DNA of 64,000 nt from positions 41,130,001 through 41,194,000 of the forward strand of contig NC_037090.1 of the NCBI RefSeq assembly GCF_002994745.2. Direction: 5' to 3'. Below are positions 22,780 through 33,885 of this stretch, piece by piece. This DNA is from Rosa chinensis. Lineage: Eukaryota > Streptophyta > Magnoliopsida > Rosales > Rosaceae. The translations under genes and the position numbers were made by a program. The first letter of the stretch is position 1, and each line of letters opens with the position of its first letter. Below the pieces are notes generated by a model, which had not been told where the DNA came from, did no database searches, and saw nothing but the letters and a program-made list of their open reading frames with translations.

Positions 22780-24441
22780 TGATGCGGCTGAAGTAGTCTC
22801 ACAATTTAACCCTGCAAAATGTAGTTGTCAGTATAGGATAAGCAGGGATCGTTCAGTCCTGGGATTGTAGGGTACACCTACACAAAAAGGTCAATTAACA
22901 AATAAAAGAATAAAATGGGGGTTTTGAAATTTGGTTCATAATCTACTTAAAATAAAAACAAAATAAATAAAACTATCTACAATGATCGACTTCCCTAACC
23001 TAGACCAATACCACTCGGAAATTACTAAGTGTAAAAACAGAAAATCCATTTCAACATGCCACAAAAATGTGCCTATCTTAAATGCCTAGATAAGAGCCCA
23101 AATGAAAAACCTCAGCGGATCAATCCATTTATCTGATTCATTCTAATGTAGGCTTGGATCGGAAAAGTCCTTACCAAGCCCAATACTACTAATTTTCAAA
23201 AACACTTAGCATAATTCTCTTAACTAGTAGTATTATCGAACCCTTGAATCAACTTACACGTGCAAATTAACCATTACACATAGAATTTAACACGTAATTT
23301 TCAGAATCGTTTAACCATTGAAACATGGTTTTTACCACTTTTTAGAACTAATTGCTACTTGTTTAATTTAGCGCCATAACAAATAACAATTACTCTCGGC
23401 AAATTAAGCAAACACACAAGAACTCTCACCATTATTCTAGCATGCAAACTTATTAACCTAACTCTGAAAATTACCTAAACACGTAAAAGGGCACAAGATT
23501 GTAACATGCATCATAAAATAATTCTCAAAATTAACTCAATAATAAACTGAAAATCTCAAAAATATTAATAAAAGTATTCTGAAAATTTCATGTCTCCAAT
23601 TATACAACTGGCAAATCCAAACACACAAAACCAAAAAAAAAAATTGTAAGTAGAGTCATAGTTACACTTTGAAGCATTTTCCTTAGCGGCTTGGCAAGAA
23701 GGTGATGAACTCGTCTCTTCTATGGTAGTGGAGTGTCCTTGACTTAGCGCCTAGGAACTTCGTGGATTGATGGATGCATGGTGGTCACGGTCTTGTAGAT
23801 GATGGAAGTTTGAGGAGTGAATTGGCAGAGTCTCGGAAAAGTTTTTGGCCAGGAAGTGATGCCAATTCTGCTTTGAACCTCGCCTATTTATAGAGGACCA
23901 TTGGTTGGCTTTTGTCGATCATACCCTTCATCATTTGGAAGGATGGGATTGCATCATATTTCTTTTGATTTCTCAATTGAAACATCTCCTTTATGGCCTT
24001 AATTCCTCTCATAATGGGGTCTTTTAACAAGCTAAAACGTCTTTTTCTTATTTATTTTCCAGTTGAAACATCTTTCTCCTTTATTCCCCAACTGAAAAAC
24101 ATCTTTCTCCTTTATTCCCCTTCTTCATTGCTTGGTCAACCTGATTTAATAAAGGGCACAAAATTAAATTATTTTAGAGAAAATAAAGGGAATTAAAACA
24201 ATTTAGTTTCAGAAAAATACTCCCATAAATTCGCTCTTAAGGCCCATAGATTAGCATGACAGTGAGGAATCCTGGTCCAGCTAGGATTCTTCATGAATTT
24301 TGGGCTTTCTGCCTATTTTACGCCAAACATTCTACAAGACTCTCAAAATGACTCGATAACTCAAAACACGAAACTAATGGAGAAACAAGGCTAAAATGGG
24401 GCACATACTCAATAATATCGTCACACTTACTGCTCCTATCA
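22780..24441 (-). mobile_element. B4: B LTR (1662 bp), minus orientation
   Basis: On plus it starts TGATGCGGCTGAAGTAGTC and ends TACTGCTCCTATCA. It is the right edge of the array: at 24442 the X protease frame resumes on the minus strand. The expected TSD on this side would be ATAGC (24442-24446); I do not find its partner at the left edge, in keeping with loss of X reverse transcriptase there. It shows the empty site for CACTA2. Confidence 0.8.
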
Positions 24442-24970
24442 ATAGCATCTCTGTTCTTCCCTTTCCCCGTGACACCGTTAATGCATAGTAATGTCTTGCT
24501 GCAGCCTGATTTCCCCGAATCATTGCTATTCCTACTAAGGTTGGAACTTTCATCATAAGCATGTCGCCAACCACAAATGTCTTGAGATGCCAAAGTGTTG
24601 GACGTCCTAGGATCGCATTATATGATGAAACGCAATCGACCACGATAAACTCGGTTTTGATGGTCGAACTATTTGGGCTCTCTCCCACAGTGATCGACAG
24701 GTAATCAAACCCTAGCGGCTGGACTATGTCTCTTGAGAAACTGATTAAGGGTTCATTATTTTACGAGAGCTTGGCCTGGCCTCAGTTCAGTGCCGTGTAC
24801 GCGTCACAAGATAGCACGCTGACCGACGCACCGATATCCACAAGTACTCGGGAAGTGATGTAGTGATCCATTTGAAGCGTGATGAGGAAGGGGTTGTCAT
24901 GAGGAATTTTAAGGTTTCCTTCCTCTTCCTCTAGGAAAGTGATTGACTTCCATCCAGTCACATTGTCCTC
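24442..24970 (-). pseudogene. X pol: protease region
   Basis: The minus strand reads GWKSITFLEEEE, HDNPFLITLQMDHYITSRVL, then VDIGASVSVL (aspartic protease motif; Y has VDSGSAVNVI, so the catalytic triplet appears as DIG), and later KTEFIVVDCVSSYNAILGRP and TLWHLKTFVVGDMLMMKVP. These match residues about 625-780 of Y gag-pol in order. It joins the gag fragment at 43058 if A2 and one TSD copy are set aside. Stops and shifts show decay. Confidence 0.8.
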
Positions 24971-26799
24971 TGATTACACGCATTTATATGCTTGTAATTG
25001 TATCTAAAACAGTAGAAATAAGCTAATCCTTGAGCCAATTATAATGTAATTAATCCAATTTTATTTATTGTGTAGGAAATAAGTGGAATTGCGGAAATCA
25101 AGAGAAAATGGTGAAAAATTGAGCAAAATGGAGTTTCCGACAAAAGGACAAAATAGCCGACACGGGTCAACCATAGTCAATGTCATCAAATGAGCGGGAT
25201 CCAATTGCCTCCAATACTACGTGCCAAAATGCATGGAGAAGAGTGAGAAGAAACGGAAAGAATTGTAAAGTCGGCAAAAGTAATGCATCTTAATTAATTA
25301 GGTTAAGTAATTAAGTGATTAATTGCTTAATTAATCAAGTGATTAATTAACCTAATCAATCAAAAAAATGGTGCAGCCTATCACTCTCTTCCTCTTTGTT
25401 CACACATATAGCACGTGAGAGTTTTCCTTCTTCAAAATCAACCATTGTAGCCTTGACACGTGCACAGCTATCCACTTTTCTTGCTTTGGCAGCCACCCAT
25501 TATCAGTTATACTCTCCCTCTCTCTTAGAGATGTAGCCGACCCACCCATATATACTCTCTCTCTTCTCATTCCTGGGGATACACAAGACAGAGAACAGAG
25601 ACGCCACACCCACCATTCTCAAAGGGAGAGGGCTGGGCTGCTGCCCTCTCTCTCTCCTACCCTTCCGTTTTCCATTCTCTTAATTTTCTTTTGGGTATTT
25701 GAGGATTACTCACCCAAAGCTTCCAAGCATCAAAGGACTTCATCATCATAAAAATTTGAAGATTGGGTAAAAGTGGGGAGCCATAAATCAAGGCTTGTCA
25801 TAATTGCTTCATAGCAATTGTGACTTGTTCTTGTTACTTCTCACTTCTTTTCACTTTTTCCTCTTTAATTGATGTTTGTTGATGTTAATTTAATTATGGG
25901 TTGTGAGGATGTAATTTCTTTGTTGGGGGTTATGGTTGTGTGCCCTAACCCAAATTTGATGTAATGGATGCTTAATTTAATTTATATATGGAATTTGTTG
26001 ATTATTGGATGCTTGTGTTTTTTGATAATCGATTAGAATGCATGCTTAGGAATTGTCAACTCTTGGGTATGTGTTTTAATATTTCTAGATTAAAATTTAG
26101 GGGATGTCATTCTTAGATTTTAGAGCTAGAACCCCAATTTAATATTCGTGGGAAGAACAAGCATTGTTCACTACATGATTAGCTTGATCGCAATTATGGT
26201 GAGCTTGGTTGACTAATTCCTCGAACTCTAGGCCTCTTGATGTGAATTACTGACCCTTGAGCCAGAGTAGGAATACCATGAAAGGGAATTTAGGCCATTG
26301 AGCCTTGAAAAGTCTTGGGTACGGCTTCTACCATCTTTATTAAATTGCACGTAAGTCAAATTAGCATCAAGAGCATTGAATTAGGGTTAGGATTCATCCC
26401 TAGCTACCAATCCCATATTTATATTCATTTTTTAGTTTTCTTTCCTTTATTTAATTTCGTTGTTAATTAAAGTTTCTATTTAAATTCTTGCAATTTAGTT
26501 ATTAGAAATTAAAATTACTATTTTCGGTAACAATTTCTATCCCATTGTAAATAGTCATCACTAGGTCTTAGTTTTGATTAGGCTTCGGTGCAAACCAAAG
26601 CCGAGCATTGCTAAGGCTTGGTGCCTTAGAGTAGCATTTTTATTTATTTTCTTTTTGTTTTTCTTTTGTTTGCTAAGTGTCTTTATTTCCGATTACCCAA
26701 GAATTGTGGGTTAGTCACTAATCCCCGTAGTACGATAACTTTGGGCATAATACTTCCCTATCTTGACAATGATACGTACGCTTGCATAAATGTGTATCA
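24971..26799 (+). mobile_element. A2 5' LTR (1829 bp)
   Basis: Starts TGATTACACGCATTTATATG and ends AAATGTGTATCA. It contains CATATATACTC (about 25548) followed by CT-rich sequence, a plausible core promoter and start. Directly after it lies TGACGCCGTTGCTAGGGA (26806-26823), a tRNA-Asp-type primer site with three changes. Confidence 0.85.
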
Positions 26800-26805
26800 A
26801 GTCAA

Positions 26806-26823
26806 TGACGCCGTTGCTAGGGA
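26806..26823 (+). promoter_or_regulatory. A2 primer-binding site (tRNA-Asp type)
   Basis: TGACGCCGTTGCTAGGGA compares with the ideal TGGCGCCGTTGCCGGGGA; it lies six bases from the LTR end. Confidence 0.6.
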
Positions 26824-27035
26824 TTAGGGTTTAATAGCCTTAATCCCTTGGTATTTAGTTCTAGGTCACTTTGGCATATTTTTTTTTCTTTTTTCTTCAT
26901 TATTAAAAAAAAAAATGTTATTCTAATTAGTTGTTATGTTTTGTGTACTTAGTTTTCTATTTTCTTTTTAATTGTTGGTTACTAATCTCACTCTTGGAAA
27001 TCCATAGGTACTTATTTTTAATATCACTTTGAGTT

Positions 27036-27610
27036 ATGGATCGATGGAGCTATGGATGGGATGATCCTAGGGGATATGAGCAACAAAGTTATAACGGTGA
27101 AGGCTATCAAGAATGGAATACATATGCCGAGAGTCCTATGCCTCGTTACAACCAAGCTTGTGCCCTATGTAATTCTCCGTAGCGCTCACCTTTTGAATGC
27201 TCTTTGAGATTTGAGTACCCGGATTTTATGCGAGAGTATGAGTACAAGATAGGGATGTATCAAGAGACATTTGGACCCGAAGCATATCCTCATCAGCAAG
27301 CTTTTGAGCCTAGGAAGCCATCACTTGAAGAACAACTAGCTCAATTGGAAGCCTCTAATGCTCAATTGCAAGCCTCCCAAGCTCAATGTCTAGTCTCCCA
27401 AGCTCGGTTGCATGCTAAATTGGAAGCCTTTAATGCTCAATTGCAAGCTTCTCAAGAAATGACTTCACATTCCAATGACCAACTTGAGCCTAATCTTGAG
27501 CAAGAGCCACCATTCACCATTTTTCATGAGCACGATTCTTTCTTTGACCAAGTGGAGCCTATTTTAAGAGAAGGAGTATATTTTTAGCATTATGAGCAAG
27601 AGTTGCCTAT
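27036..27610 (+). pseudogene. A-family ORF, 5' part (interrupted by Y)
   Basis: Starts MDRWSYGWDDPRGYEQQSY and has a Tyr/Gln-rich N-terminus, then a repeat of about seven residues (QLEASNAQLQASQAQ, residues about 104-140) likely to form a coiled coil, then acidic sequence. Two in-frame TAG codons interrupt it (27180-27182 after CNSP, and 27585-27587 after GVYF); both could derive from CAG. The frame resumes at 39493 without shift on the other side of Y. It is not similar to gag or pol that I can recognise; such ORFs occur in non-autonomous plant LTR elements and are of unknown function. Confidence 0.6.
27606..27610. repeat. Target-site duplication of Y, left
   Basis: CCTAT, repeated at 39488-39492. 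It defines the ends of the Y insertion. Confidence 0.9.
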
Positions 27611-28125
27611 TGTACATGCATGTCCATTTGCAAGCATAATTAGCTATAATGAGCCACGCTCATGGTACCACCGGGGGTACCAACGCCCACCATATGAGTG
27701 ACTGACGTAAAGACAGTTAGCCGGGTTACCGCCTGAGCCCCGGATCAACCCCAAAGCACCGCCGACGCGCCGCCACGCGCCGTGTCAAGATGGCATCAGA
27801 AGCTACTGAAACTGGGAACTGAAGCACCATCAGTCCCACATCGAAAACAAGGAGAAGATCATCCTCTTCCTCACCTATAAAAGGTCCTCTCCTCTCTCCT
27901 CATTTATTACGCATTCAATACTTACCTACTGTTACTTTGTCAACATAAATACATTGACTAACTTAGGCATCGGAGAGTTGAAGACCGCCCGGCGCGGTCT
28001 CCCTCTGACGCCCATTGTATTTTATTTGACAGGTAACGGGAACCATTCACAACAAAGGTATCGATCCGCCTGCCGGATCAGCGTTAACTAAGGTCCAGCT
28101 ACCGCTAGACTTTTAGACATTAACA
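27611..28125 (+). repeat. Y 5' LTR (515 bp)
   Basis: TGTACATGCATGTCC...TTTTAGACATTAACA. It drives transcription of the element. It contains a TATA box at 27876-27882 (TATAAAA), with pyrimidine-rich sequence (TCCTCTCCTCTCTCCTC) just downstream where transcription should start. It is identical to the 3' LTR except for G28075. Confidence 0.95.
27876..27882 (+). promoter_or_regulatory. TATA box in the Y 5' LTR
   Basis: CACCTATAAAAGGTCC, 265 bp from the LTR start. The 3' LTR has the same at 39238-39244. Confidence 0.7.
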
Positions 28126-28144
28126 TTGGCGCCGTCTGTGGGAA
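28126..28144 (+). promoter_or_regulatory. Y primer-binding site
   Basis: TTGGCGCCGTCTGTGGGAA immediately follows the LTR, a form common in plant gypsy elements. I do not assign the tRNA with certainty. Confidence 0.65.
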
Positions 28145-28178
28145 TCCTTGAACGGAAGGTCATCCCATCACAGTTACC

Positions 28179-31100
28179 ATGACTAACGGTAGCGGGGGAA
28201 ATATCGGGGAGCAGGCAGACCAGTCCGCCGTTCCCCAACCCGCCCGCCCAGCGGTAAGCATCAACCGCGCACTATTCAACACCCCGGTCAACCCAGGCGG
28301 TGAAACAAATCCAAGCAGCAGCCGTCCCCCAGGTCAGGACCTCACCGCCTTGTATGAATTGGCGCTGGCGGACCTCCACAAAGCAAACAGAGAGCGCGAG
28401 CAGGAACGCAAGGAGAAGGCGGAGGCCCAAAACCAAGTGGCCACGCTGATGACACGTTTCGACGAACTAAGGCGAACGCTGGACGCAAACGCCAACCCTG
28501 CACGAAGTGAGCAGTCACACAGCACCAGACACAGCCGGCCTACCGCTGGTATAGGACCCATCGTGCAAATGCAGGTACCGCTAAGCCCACCTGAGCTGGT
28601 AGGAATGGGACCACCCCCTATCCCACAACTGCCGGAGCAGGAGGCGGAGTCATCGCTGCGCACCCACCACTCGAGGACTAGAACAAGGACTGAGGGTAAT
28701 CTACCCATTCCCGGGCGGGTGTTCGCTCCGCGGAACGCCCGAGCGGGCCCCGCTGGCGACGCAACCACCCAAATTTTGGAGAGGATGCAGCAGTTAGAAC
28801 GGAGATTAATCCTGGCGGAGGCAGGCACCCCGGCGCCAGCCCCAAACCCACTCTTCGCGTCCAGGCCAGGCCCATTCACCGCCACAATTTTGCAAGCCGT
28901 CAGACCAGCGTTTGCAAAGACCCCAAAAATGTCACATTATAGCGGTAAGACCGATCCCTTCGTCCACATGGACACGTTCAAGAAGGTCACCAACAACAAG
29001 GGATTTGATGACGCCACCCTGTGCCACTTGTTCAGCGAAACGCTGGATAGTGAGGCAATGAGTTGGTTTTTCGAGTGTCCGCCAGGGTCCATCGACTCAT
29101 TCCACGCATTATCTCATGCTTTCCTCTCTCGATTCATCTTGTTGTCCGCCGGTCATCACAACACGAGCCAGTTGTTTGGCGTCAGACAGGGAGGGGACGA
29201 ATCATTGAAGGCATTCGTCACAAGATGGCGAGCGGCAGCATCTCAGTGCCGCGATCTCGATAAAACAATGGCTTCGGCGGCTTTCAAGCAGGGACTCCTC
29301 AAGGGACCATTCCTATATCACCTCAACTACAATCATCCAAATGCGGCGTATGATCACCTTATGAGTGAGGCGGTCATTCATGCCCAGGCAGAGTTTATCA
29401 CATATGGAGAAACCCCACCGCCACCAGCAACACCAACAAAGTCATCTCAACCCTCCTCCAGCCATCAAGAGACCGCCAGCAAAGCCCCCACTGCACCGCC
29501 AGCTGACAAGAAGAGGGAGTGGCAGCAGGGCGGTTACCAAAGCAAGAGGCAGAAAGACAACCACTACAAGGGCAACCGCCAATCCCAGGGGGACAATCGC
29601 AGCAAGCAGACGGAATCCTCTCAGCGGTATGCAGTGTTCACCGTCCTCACAGCCTCGTACGAGGAGATTTACAATCAGTGCAAGGATCAGATACCACCGC
29701 CACCCTCGCCGAGATTCCCCAAAAAGGGTAAGCCAAGAAACACCGGCATGTGGTGCAAGTACCACGAGGACAGCGGTCACAATACCAACAGTTGCAACGC
29801 TCTCAAAACAACCATTGAGACCCTATACCGGGACGGCAAGATGGATCAATTCAAGGTGCGCCAACCGCCACCTGTGATTGCCAACATTGAGCCACTGGGC
29901 CGCATCAACACCATCGACGGCGGGGCTCCAATCACCAACATGTCTCACAGGGCAAGAAAGCGTTACGCACGCGCCAATCACCCAAAGGAAGTCTGTAACA
30001 TCCGCTACGAGAGATCCACCAAACTCCCAAAGTCTGGTTGGGAGCCCATCACCTTCTCAGAGGAGGAGGAGCGAGGAGTGCATCTACCCCATGACGACCC
30101 ATTCCTGATCGATGCCATTCTCGACAGATGGTCAGTAGGAAGAATCTTGGTGGATAGCGGATCTGCTGTCAATGTCATATTCAGCGGTTGTTACAACAAC
30201 CTTAAGCGGAACAAGAAACTACTACAAGACCATGAGCCGTTGCTTAGCTTCTCCGGCGATATCACTCAGCCGCTGGGCTCTGACTACATGCGGTTAACCA
30301 TCGGCTCCAGTCCATGTATGGCGGAGGTACATACCGAATTTATAATTGTGGACTGTTTCAGTTCGTATAACGCCATCATAGGACGGCCGGCACTCAACAA
30401 GCTCAAATGCATCATCGCCGGATACATGCTTCTCATGAAGTTCCCCACACCCAACGGCACAGGCTGTGTCAGGGGAAGTCAGCAACTGGCACGAGAATGC
30501 TACTCTACCACCATTGCGCGGTCAACCCGCCGCCACGAAATCCTAACGGTAGGAAATCAGGCACCGCCACCGGATATCTTCGAGGATCCTAGGGATGAGG
30601 AGGAGAAATACGTAAGGAAGGAACCGGTCAATCCTGAAACATCGTTGAAGGTCATCAGCATCTCTGACGAGCACCCAGAGCGGACAGTCCGCATAGGAGC
30701 TCAGCTAGACCCAGAAGTAGCCGCAGAACTCACTCAATTCCTGCGGGACAACGCCGCCGTTTTCGCATGGTCATATGCGGACATGCCAGGTATCTCTCCC
30801 GAAATCATCACACACAAACTAACCATTAAGCCATCCTTCCATCCCATCAAGCAGAGGCGAAGGGCCTTCGACGAGGAGAAATACCGCGCCATAGGAGAAG
30901 AGGTCGCCAAACTCCAGGGCATTGGATTCATCCGCCAGGTAATCTATCCCCAATGGATCTCCAACCTGGTCATGGTCAAGAAGCCTAGCGGCAAGTGGCG
31001 GATGTGTGTCGACTTCAAAAATCTCAACAAGGCGTGCCCAAAGGACAGTTTCCCTCTCCCACGCATTGATCAGCTGGTTGACGCAACCGCCGGGCATGAA

Positions 31101-33497
31101 CTCCTCAGCATGATGGACGCTTTCTCCGGCTACAATCAGATCAAGATGCATCCCAGCGATCAGGAGTGTACCACCTTCACCACCGACAAGGGCCTCTATT
31201 GCTACAATGTTATGCCTTTCGGTCTGAAGAACGCCGGAGCAACTTATCAGCGGCTGATGAATGCTATGTTCGCTGAACATTTGGGCAAGATAATCGAGGT
31301 CTACGTGGACGACATGTTGGTCAAGAGTATAAAAGCCAGCGGACACGTGGCAAACCTCAAGATCATAGTTACCATCCTCCTGGCCTATGGCATGCGCCTC
31401 AACCCAGAAAAATGCTTCTTTGGCGTCACCGCCAGCAAATTTCTGGGTTATATCGTCAGTGAACGAGGCATCGAGGCTAACCCGGACAAGGTGCAGGCCA
31501 TACTCGACCTGGCAGACCCTGAGTATAAGGTACACGTCCAATGCCTCCAAGGCAAGTTAACCGCCCTCTCTCGATTCATCTCCAGGCTCACTGACAGGTG
31601 TGCCCCATTTTTCAAACTCCTCAAAACAACTCACAAGAAAGTCATCAACTGGAACCCAGAATGTCAGGCGGCGTTTCAGGGCTTGAAGGATTACCTGGCG
31701 GCAGTCCCACTACTCTCTATCCCTGTGCAAGGAGAGACACTGTTCATATACCTAGCGGTATCGGTATCAGCGGTGAGTTGCGCCATTGTCCGGCGGGAGG
31801 GACAGGACGAGCTCCCAGTTTTCTACGCCGGCAGGGGCATGAACGGGGCAGAAACAAGGTATCCACCCTTAGAACAGCTAGCTCTTGCACTCATCGTTGC
31901 CGCCAGGCGCCTCCGCCAGTATTTTCAAGCGCACACAATCCACGTGCTGACCAATCAACCACTGAGACAGGTAATGCAGAACCCTGAACATTCAGGGCGC
32001 CTCAGCAAGTGGGCCATCGAGCTCAGTGAATTTGACATAGACTACAAGCCAAGAACCGCCATGAAGGGTCAGGCGGTAGCGGACTTCATCGCCGAGCTCA
32101 CTGAGCGCCAGCCCAGTCCCAGCACGGAGAATGAGCCCGGGACGGAAATGGTCACCGCTAAGGAGCCAGCTCCCCTACAATCAGATTGGAACCTGCATGT
32201 GGACGGCTCCGCCAGCGCCAAGGCCAGCGGCGCAGGAGTCATCCTCACAGGCCCTGGGGGGCTGAATGTGGAATACGCACTAAAATTCAACTTCAAAGCC
32301 TCCAACAACATGGCGGAATACGAAGCACTCATTGCCGGCCTACTCCTCGCCATCGATTCAGGGGCTGACAGCGTCAACATCTTTAGTGATTCCCAGTTGG
32401 TCGTTAATCAGGTCAATGACAGCTTCCAGGCCAAGGACCAACAGTTAGCGGCATACTTGGGGTACGTTAAGACACTCCTCAAGAAATTCAAATTTCATAA
32501 CATCACACAAATCCCCAGGGAAAAGAACGCCAAGGCTGATTCACTGGCAAGGCTAGCAACCGCCCAGCCACATCAGAGTCCAGCGGACACAAGAGTGGAA
32601 TGTCTTGACAAGCCAAGTATCACAAAAACCCTGGCGGAGATCTTCAACATTGAGGTCAATACCAGCTGGATGGACGAAGTCATTGAGTACAAGCGCAACG
32701 GCACATTGCCGGACGACAAGGTTAAGGCGCGACAACTCCAGCGGAGGGCAACCCGCTACAACATCCAGAACGGCAAGCTGTACCGCCAGGGATTCACCCA
32801 TCCCAACCTCCGCTGCCTAACCCCAGAGGAGGGAAAGGTCGTTCTGGCAGCAATTCATAGCGGAGAATGCGGAAACCATTCGGGCGCCAGATCCTTAGCC
32901 AATCGCACAATGCGACAAGGCTATTTTTGGCCTACTCTCGGCGACGATGCCCGCCAGGTAGCAAGATCATGCCACAAGTGCCAACAATTTGCTGACATCC
33001 CGCATGCACCGGCGGAACCACTATCGGTCATCGTCGCCCCATGGATCCACTCAACTTGGGGCCTGGATCTGATGGGAAAATTTCAAACCTCCAAGGGCCA
33101 GTTCAAGTACATTATAGTGGCTATCGACTACGACAGCAAGTGGATAGAGGCGGAACCACTAACAGCAATAACTACCGCCAAGGTAATTCACTTCCTCTGG
33201 AAGAACATCTACTGCCGTTACGGTGTCCCACACACGATAATCACCGACAACGGCACACAATTCAACAACAAGGAGCTCATCTCTTTCACCGCCAACTTGG
33301 GTACTAAGATGAGTTTTGCATCTGTCGCCCACCCCCAGACCAACGGTCAGGTCGAAGCAGCAAACAAGATAATCAAAAGGCTGCTGAAGAAAAACTCGAC
33401 AAAGCAAAGGGTCTATGGGCGGAGAAACTCCCGGAAGTTCTATGGGCCATCAGAACAACCCCAACTTCCGCAACAGGTGAAACTCCCTTCTGCATGA
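28179..33497 (+). CDS. Y gag-pol polyprotein (1772 codons before a frame break)
   Basis: Capsid and enzymes for reverse transcription and integration. Domains by residue: low-complexity N-terminus with a short coiled coil (60-105); gag capsid-like domain (about 240-410, MSHYSGKTDPFVHMDTFKKV, HAFLSRFILLSAG); a CCHC-like CKYHEDSGHNTNSC (about 527-540); protease with LVDSGSAVNVI (about 655); reverse transcriptase (about 895-1075) with KKPSGKWRMCVDFKNLN, MPFGLKNAGATYQ and the catalytic YVDDM (about 1041); gypsy RNase H (about 1185-1300); archaeal-type RNase H (about 1338-1470, HVDGSASAKASGAGV, FSDSQLVVNQVN); integrase finger (1560-1603); integrase core with D1630, D1690 and E1726. The ATG at 28179 is 53 bp from the LTR. 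After about residue 1737 the frame is lost at an A run (33390-33394), so the last 35 residues are spurious and the integrase C-terminus continues in another frame. Confidence 0.92.
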   Translation: MTNGSGGNIGEQADQSAVPQPARPAVSINRALFNTPVNPGGETNPSSSRPPGQDLTALYELALADLHKANREREQERKEKAEAQNQVATLMTRFDELRRTLDANANPARSEQSHSTRHSRPTAGIGPIVQMQVPLSPPELVGMGPPPIPQLPEQEAESSLRTHHSRTRTRTEGNLPIPGRVFAPRNARAGPAGDATTQILERMQQLERRLILAEAGTPAPAPNPLFASRPGPFTATILQAVRPAFAKTPKMSHYSGKTDPFVHMDTFKKVTNNKGFDDATLCHLFSETLDSEAMSWFFECPPGSIDSFHALSHAFLSRFILLSAGHHNTSQLFGVRQGGDESLKAFVTRWRAAASQCRDLDKTMASAAFKQGLLKGPFLYHLNYNHPNAAYDHLMSEAVIHAQAEFITYGETPPPPATPTKSSQPSSSHQETASKAPTAPPADKKREWQQGGYQSKRQKDNHYKGNRQSQGDNRSKQTESSQRYAVFTVLTASYEEIYNQCKDQIPPPPSPRFPKKGKPRNTGMWCKYHEDSGHNTNSCNALKTTIETLYRDGKMDQFKVRQPPPVIANIEPLGRINTIDGGAPITNMSHRARKRYARANHPKEVCNIRYERSTKLPKSGWEPITFSEEEERGVHLPHDDPFLIDAILDRWSVGRILVDSGSAVNVIFSGCYNNLKRNKKLLQDHEPLLSFSGDITQPLGSDYMRLTIGSSPCMAEVHTEFIIVDCFSSYNAIIGRPALNKLKCIIAGYMLLMKFPTPNGTGCVRGSQQLARECYSTTIARSTRRHEILTVGNQAPPPDIFEDPRDEEEKYVRKEPVNPETSLKVISISDEHPERTVRIGAQLDPEVAAELTQFLRDNAAVFAWSYADMPGISPEIITHKLTIKPSFHPIKQRRRAFDEEKYRAIGEEVAKLQGIGFIRQVIYPQWISNLVMVKKPSGKWRMCVDFKNLNKACPKDSFPLPRIDQLVDATAGHELLSMMDAFSGYNQIKMHPSDQECTTFTTDKGLYCYNVMPFGLKNAGATYQRLMNAMFAEHLGKIIEVYVDDMLVKSIKASGHVANLKIIVTILLAYGMRLNPEKCFFGVTASKFLGYIVSERGIEANPDKVQAILDLADPEYKVHVQCLQGKLTALSRFISRLTDRCAPFFKLLKTTHKKVINWNPECQAAFQGLKDYLAAVPLLSIPVQGETLFIYLAVSVSAVSCAIVRREGQDELPVFYAGRGMNGAETRYPPLEQLALALIVAARRLRQYFQAHTIHVLTNQPLRQVMQNPEHSGRLSKWAIELSEFDIDYKPRTAMKGQAVADFIAELTERQPSPSTENEPGTEMVTAKEPAPLQSDWNLHVDGSASAKASGAGVILTGPGGLNVEYALKFNFKASNNMAEYEALIAGLLLAIDSGADSVNIFSDSQLVVNQVNDSFQAKDQQLAAYLGYVKTLLKKFKFHNITQIPREKNAKADSLARLATAQPHQSPADTRVECLDKPSITKTLAEIFNIEVNTSWMDEVIEYKRNGTLPDDKVKARQLQRRATRYNIQNGKLYRQGFTHPNLRCLTPEEGKVVLAAIHSGECGNHSGARSLANRTMRQGYFWPTLGDDARQVARSCHKCQQFADIPHAPAEPLSVIVAPWIHSTWGLDLMGKFQTSKGQFKYIIVAIDYDSKWIEAEPLTAITTAKVIHFLWKNIYCRYGVPHTIITDNGTQFNNKELISFTANLGTKMSFASVAHPQTNGQVEAANKIIKRLLKKNSTKQRVYGRRNSRKFYGPSEQPQLPQQVKLPSA

Positions 33498-33885
33498 TGT
33501 TCGGAACGGAGGCTGTCCTGCCCATTGAGGTCTCTCAACCTACCGCCAGAGTCGAGGGCTACCGCCCAGAGACCAACACTGACGGCATCAACCTGGACAA
33601 GGACCTCCTGGAGGAAAAGCGACACAGGGCCCACCTATGCAACCTGCAAAACAAGCAGCGGGTATCGCGTTTCTACAACGCCAGAGTCAAGGCCCGGAAC
33701 CTCCAACTGGGGGACTGGGTAATGAAGGAAGTCATTCCACCGCCAACAAAGCTTCGCCCAACTTGGGAAGGTCCATACAAAATTGTGGAAGTCGTTAGCC
33801 CGGCACCTTCTACTTAATGGACAAGGACGGCGTCACAACGACCCACCCTTGGAATATCGAACACCTTCGGTATTATTACAAATAG
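33395..33885 (+). pseudogene. Y integrase C-terminus, out of frame
   Basis: Continues the integrase after the break at 33390-33394: ATGETPFCMMFGTEAVLPIE, then NLQLGDWVMKEVIPPPTKLR and PTWEGPYKIVEVVSP, the usual C-terminal region of Tat integrases. A second break at the GG pair 33802-33803 puts the final residues (HPWNIEHLRYYYK, stop at 33883-33885) in yet another frame; without it the frame ends early at 33815. Both breaks look like loss of one base in a mononucleotide run compared with X. The domain is otherwise well preserved. Confidence 0.85.

Noticed and set aside
28334..28885. 183-codon minus-strand frame opposite Y gag
   Set aside because: It is a GC-rich shadow of gag; the sense frame has clear domains.
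30819..31550. 243-codon minus-strand frame opposite Y reverse transcriptase
   Set aside because: A shadow of the conserved RT frame, with no splice signals or homologue in X.
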